A DNA stretch of 64,000 nucleotides, from NCBI RefSeq assembly GCF_035083965.1, contig NC_089729.1, positions 131,501-195,500 of the forward strand. Direction: 5' to 3'. This stretch comes from Branchiostoma lanceolatum (Eukaryota; Chordata; Leptocardii; Amphioxiformes; Branchiostomatidae). Below the pieces are notes generated by a model that worked only from the letters and a program-made list of their open reading frames with translations, was not told where the DNA came from and made no database searches. A program made the position numbers and the translations under genes. Shown here piece by piece: positions 62,201 through 64,000 of the stretch (positions are counted from its first letter, which is position 1; every line of letters starts with the position of its first letter).

Positions 62201-63806
62201 GTCTGTCCTGAGGGTGTCAGTGAGAGTCTTACGCCCTCTGGATGCATTCCGTATTCCTTGTTTTACATACAGTGATCTTCAGTATCTTCTGCCCCTCCAG
62301 GCACAGCACTTTGCTACAGTGGAGGTGTCGCACTTTTCCGAGTTCGCGGTGGTGGCGCGGCCGCTTGAGCGGTACCACAGCGTGGGGACAGGGCAGCCAT
62401 CGGTGCTGAGGTCCTCTCCACAGACAGACGTCCAGATAGAATTTCCCAGGGACTGCGGCCCTCAACAGGTGGGGTTTAAGGTAAGAGATCTAGAATTTAC
62501 TGGGCTCCATTCAAGGAAGGTGAAGCCTTTTTGAGGCCGTAGGGCAAGGTATCGGAAGTGACGAATGTGCCTTTCCCAAGAGCACAGCATCGGAGCATAT
62601 CAGAGGATTCGAACCCAGGATCTCTTGGTTCTGGACAAATCACCCTAATCGTTACGCCACCACGACGCCATTTCCTTTAACCGATGAAGCAAACACCATT
62701 TCAATCCGACGTACATGCCGCTCCATTTCTAAGACGTAATACAAGTTCACTCCCGTACTAACGATTGAGTTTTGGTTCAACCGAAGGTCCTGCCCGTGGA
62801 TGCGGAGACCCTGACGTGCGCGGCTGCGGCAAAGGACGGGATCGGCGGGATCCGCGGGATGAGTCATATCGTCAAGTTCTGCAAGAACCTGCTCCTCAGC
62901 AGCCCTGCGACCGTGGTGCTGCCGCTGTCTCCCGGGGACAGGGGCGGCCGCGTCCGAGTTCTCAGCTGCGACGACAGCGGAAGATGGGAAGACATCACCA
63001 ACTCCGTGGAGGCCATCGTCCTGCAGGGGTCAAAGGTGGCTTTCAGGACAGATCGATCGGCTCAGAGCTGGGTGAGTTTCAGTGGGGCAAAGGAGCGGGC
63101 TGCATGTGTTCCGATATCGCCGAAGGTGTCCTAGAACGAAGTCTTCGAGAATCACTCTTTATGAGTATGAACAAGGACATTATATATATATAATGTCCTT
63201 GGTATGAAGCATAATTCGTCAAGATTCCCTCACAGTACGAACCACGCCACAAGCCTCCGTTGCAGACTCCTTCCCGGTTGTTTCCCGGCTGTTATCTTCT
63301 TCAAGTTACCGTTTTCTAACTTAAAAAAATAAAGCAGCTGGGAAACAGCCGGGAAGGAGTCTGCAACGGAGGCTACCACACCACAACTTTTCATTATGCT
63401 CTAAGAAAGAAAGCTGAAATTGCTGTCCAGATGAATTCCATGTATGTGCTCTACTGTGGACGATTCTTTTATTTGGAACTGAGGCATAGCGTTAACGCAA
63501 TTACTGATGACAGTGTGGTGCGTGCTGCCGAAATGCAGTCGATATAATAACACCTCTAAAGCTAGTACTAGCCAGGTGGTAATATTCTCCAATAGCTTCG
63601 CTGCTGTCAGCTACGACATCTTGGAGGACCCTACCAGAACTATTGACGTGGTAACCAAGAACATCCGGGCCCGACTCGTCAGAATCGTTATCTTTAAGAA
63701 GTGGCGGGAGGAAGTGGTGATGACGGCCCGGCTGGAGTGCGTATTGAGGGACAGGGTGGAGGACCGCATCTCTCAGGCCGAGCTAAGGGAAGGGTTCGAG
63801 TGTCAG
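59259..63806 (+). CDS. PIDD1-like LRR-ZU5 protein with helical repeat array (3' end beyond window)
   Basis: Exons 59259-61540, 61713-62055, 62301-62480, 62787-63071 and 63576-63806 join in frame to 1107 residues and end at a donor (CAG|GTAAGG), so the gene continues to the right. The ATG at 59259 is the first in frame after an acceptor at 59220. Residues about 40-320 are around twelve LRRs (e.g. LDLSHKCLRRIPSAVF, SLPENLTLLAAVETLDLS). About 360-750 is an acidic helical region with a 30-residue repeat. From about 762 comes a ZU5 domain (LPAGVRLAIPRGATRV) with HFS at 886-888 (62331-62339), then a second ZU5-like unit (VLPLSPGD, WEDITNSV) and a UPA-like start. PIDD1 has LRR, two self-cleaving ZU5 domains, UPA and a death domain and builds the PIDDosome with RAIDD and caspase-2. 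The repeat array is not part of that plan. Whether a death domain follows is unknown. The 63576 acceptor is the least certain. Confidence 0.8.
60672..61397 (+). repeat. Coding array of 30-residue helical repeats
   Basis: Eight consecutive units beginning at 60672, 60762, 60852, 60942, 61032, 61122, 61218 and 61308; spacing 90 bp except one of 96. Protein consensus about (Q/K)(L/V)DAAAWEVMEELLEE, then a variable stretch, MTEEVATSAV. The Asp and Trp of LDxxxW are nearly invariant. Diverged copies extend left to about 60340 and right to about 61490. DNA identity between units is modest, so this is an old, protein-constrained array and not a fresh minisatellite. Confidence 0.88.
62540..62675 (-). 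mobile_element. tRNA-derived SINE, minus strand
   Basis: On the minus strand: TGGTGGCGTAACGATTAGGG (A-box type), then GGGTTCGAATCC (a canonical B box) about 35 bp on, then CTCTTGGGAAAGGCACATTC. This is a clear tRNA-related SINE, inserted in an intron of the PIDD-like gene. Confidence 0.8.
63251..63375. mobile_element. TAGCCT-family fold-back MITE, 125 bp
   Basis: AAGCCTCCGTTGCAGACTCC...GGAGTCTGCAACGGAGGCTA, arms of about 45 bp. Flanked by 9-bp repeats CCACGCCAC (63242-63250) and CCACACCAC (63376-63384), one mismatch. The end sequence is shared with the element at 53644-53831. It lies in an intron of the PIDD-like gene. Confidence 0.85.
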
Positions 63807-64000
63807 GTAAGGCCGAGAAGTAAATCTAGAGCCTTCATGCATCTTACGATAAAATCCCAAACGCAGCAAAGATAACTATGTATAACTACGTCTCTCTTAA
63901 TGACTGGTGTACATGTACATGTATCTTGAGGCAGTTGGCAGCTCCTGGTATAGGGCAGTGAGGGAGGCGTAGCAACGTGACAGGTGGAGAAGGACGGCCC

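Overview
This is animal nuclear DNA, most likely from a cephalochordate (amphioxus, Branchiostoma). The genes are intron-rich with GT-AG introns. Gene content matches chordate one-to-one orthologs, and introns are crowded with minisatellites that start exactly at exon-intron junctions, a habit I recall being described for amphioxus intronic minisatellites. The species call is an inference; no database was searched.

Left part, minus strand (1-10.7 kb). A possible first exon of a leftward gene lies at 375-493. The essential MCU regulator gene SMDT1/EMRE spans 3396-5950, with one 5' exon and two alternative, equally long 3' terminal exons. Upstream of it is a six-exon MIEF1/MIEF2 (MiD51/MiD49) homolog, 7482-10709. 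Both products are mitochondrial: EMRE is the inner-membrane partner of the calcium uniporter, and MIEF is the outer-membrane receptor for the fission GTPase Drp1.

Centre, plus strand (11.5-49.7 kb). One gene, flightless-1 (FLII), starts 838 bp from the MIEF start codon in head-to-head orientation. I could join 37 coding exons into a continuous 1299-residue frame (N-terminal leucine-rich repeats, then six gelsolin-like domains). It carries a 66-nt tandem-duplicated exon pair in gelsolin domain 1, a second duplicated exon pair around 37.9/42.0 kb, and a candidate 546-nt proline-rich cassette exon. At least a dozen minisatellites duplicate its splice sites.

Right part (52-64 kb). A minus-strand gene for a single-pass membrane protein with a BRICHOS-like domain lies tail-to-tail with FLII (52124-55018; first exon not found). 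On the plus strand a PIDD1-like gene (59259 to beyond the right edge) encodes LRRs, an unusual array of 30-residue helical repeats, a ZU5 domain with an HF/S autoprocessing motif, a second ZU5-like domain and the start of a UPA-like region. The death domain expected in this family would be outside the window.

Mobile DNA includes tRNA-derived SINEs, retroelement 3' tails, a Harbinger-like MITE with TAA target duplications nested in a retroelement tail, and a family of fold-back elements with TAGCCT...AGGCTA ends and 9-10-bp target duplications.
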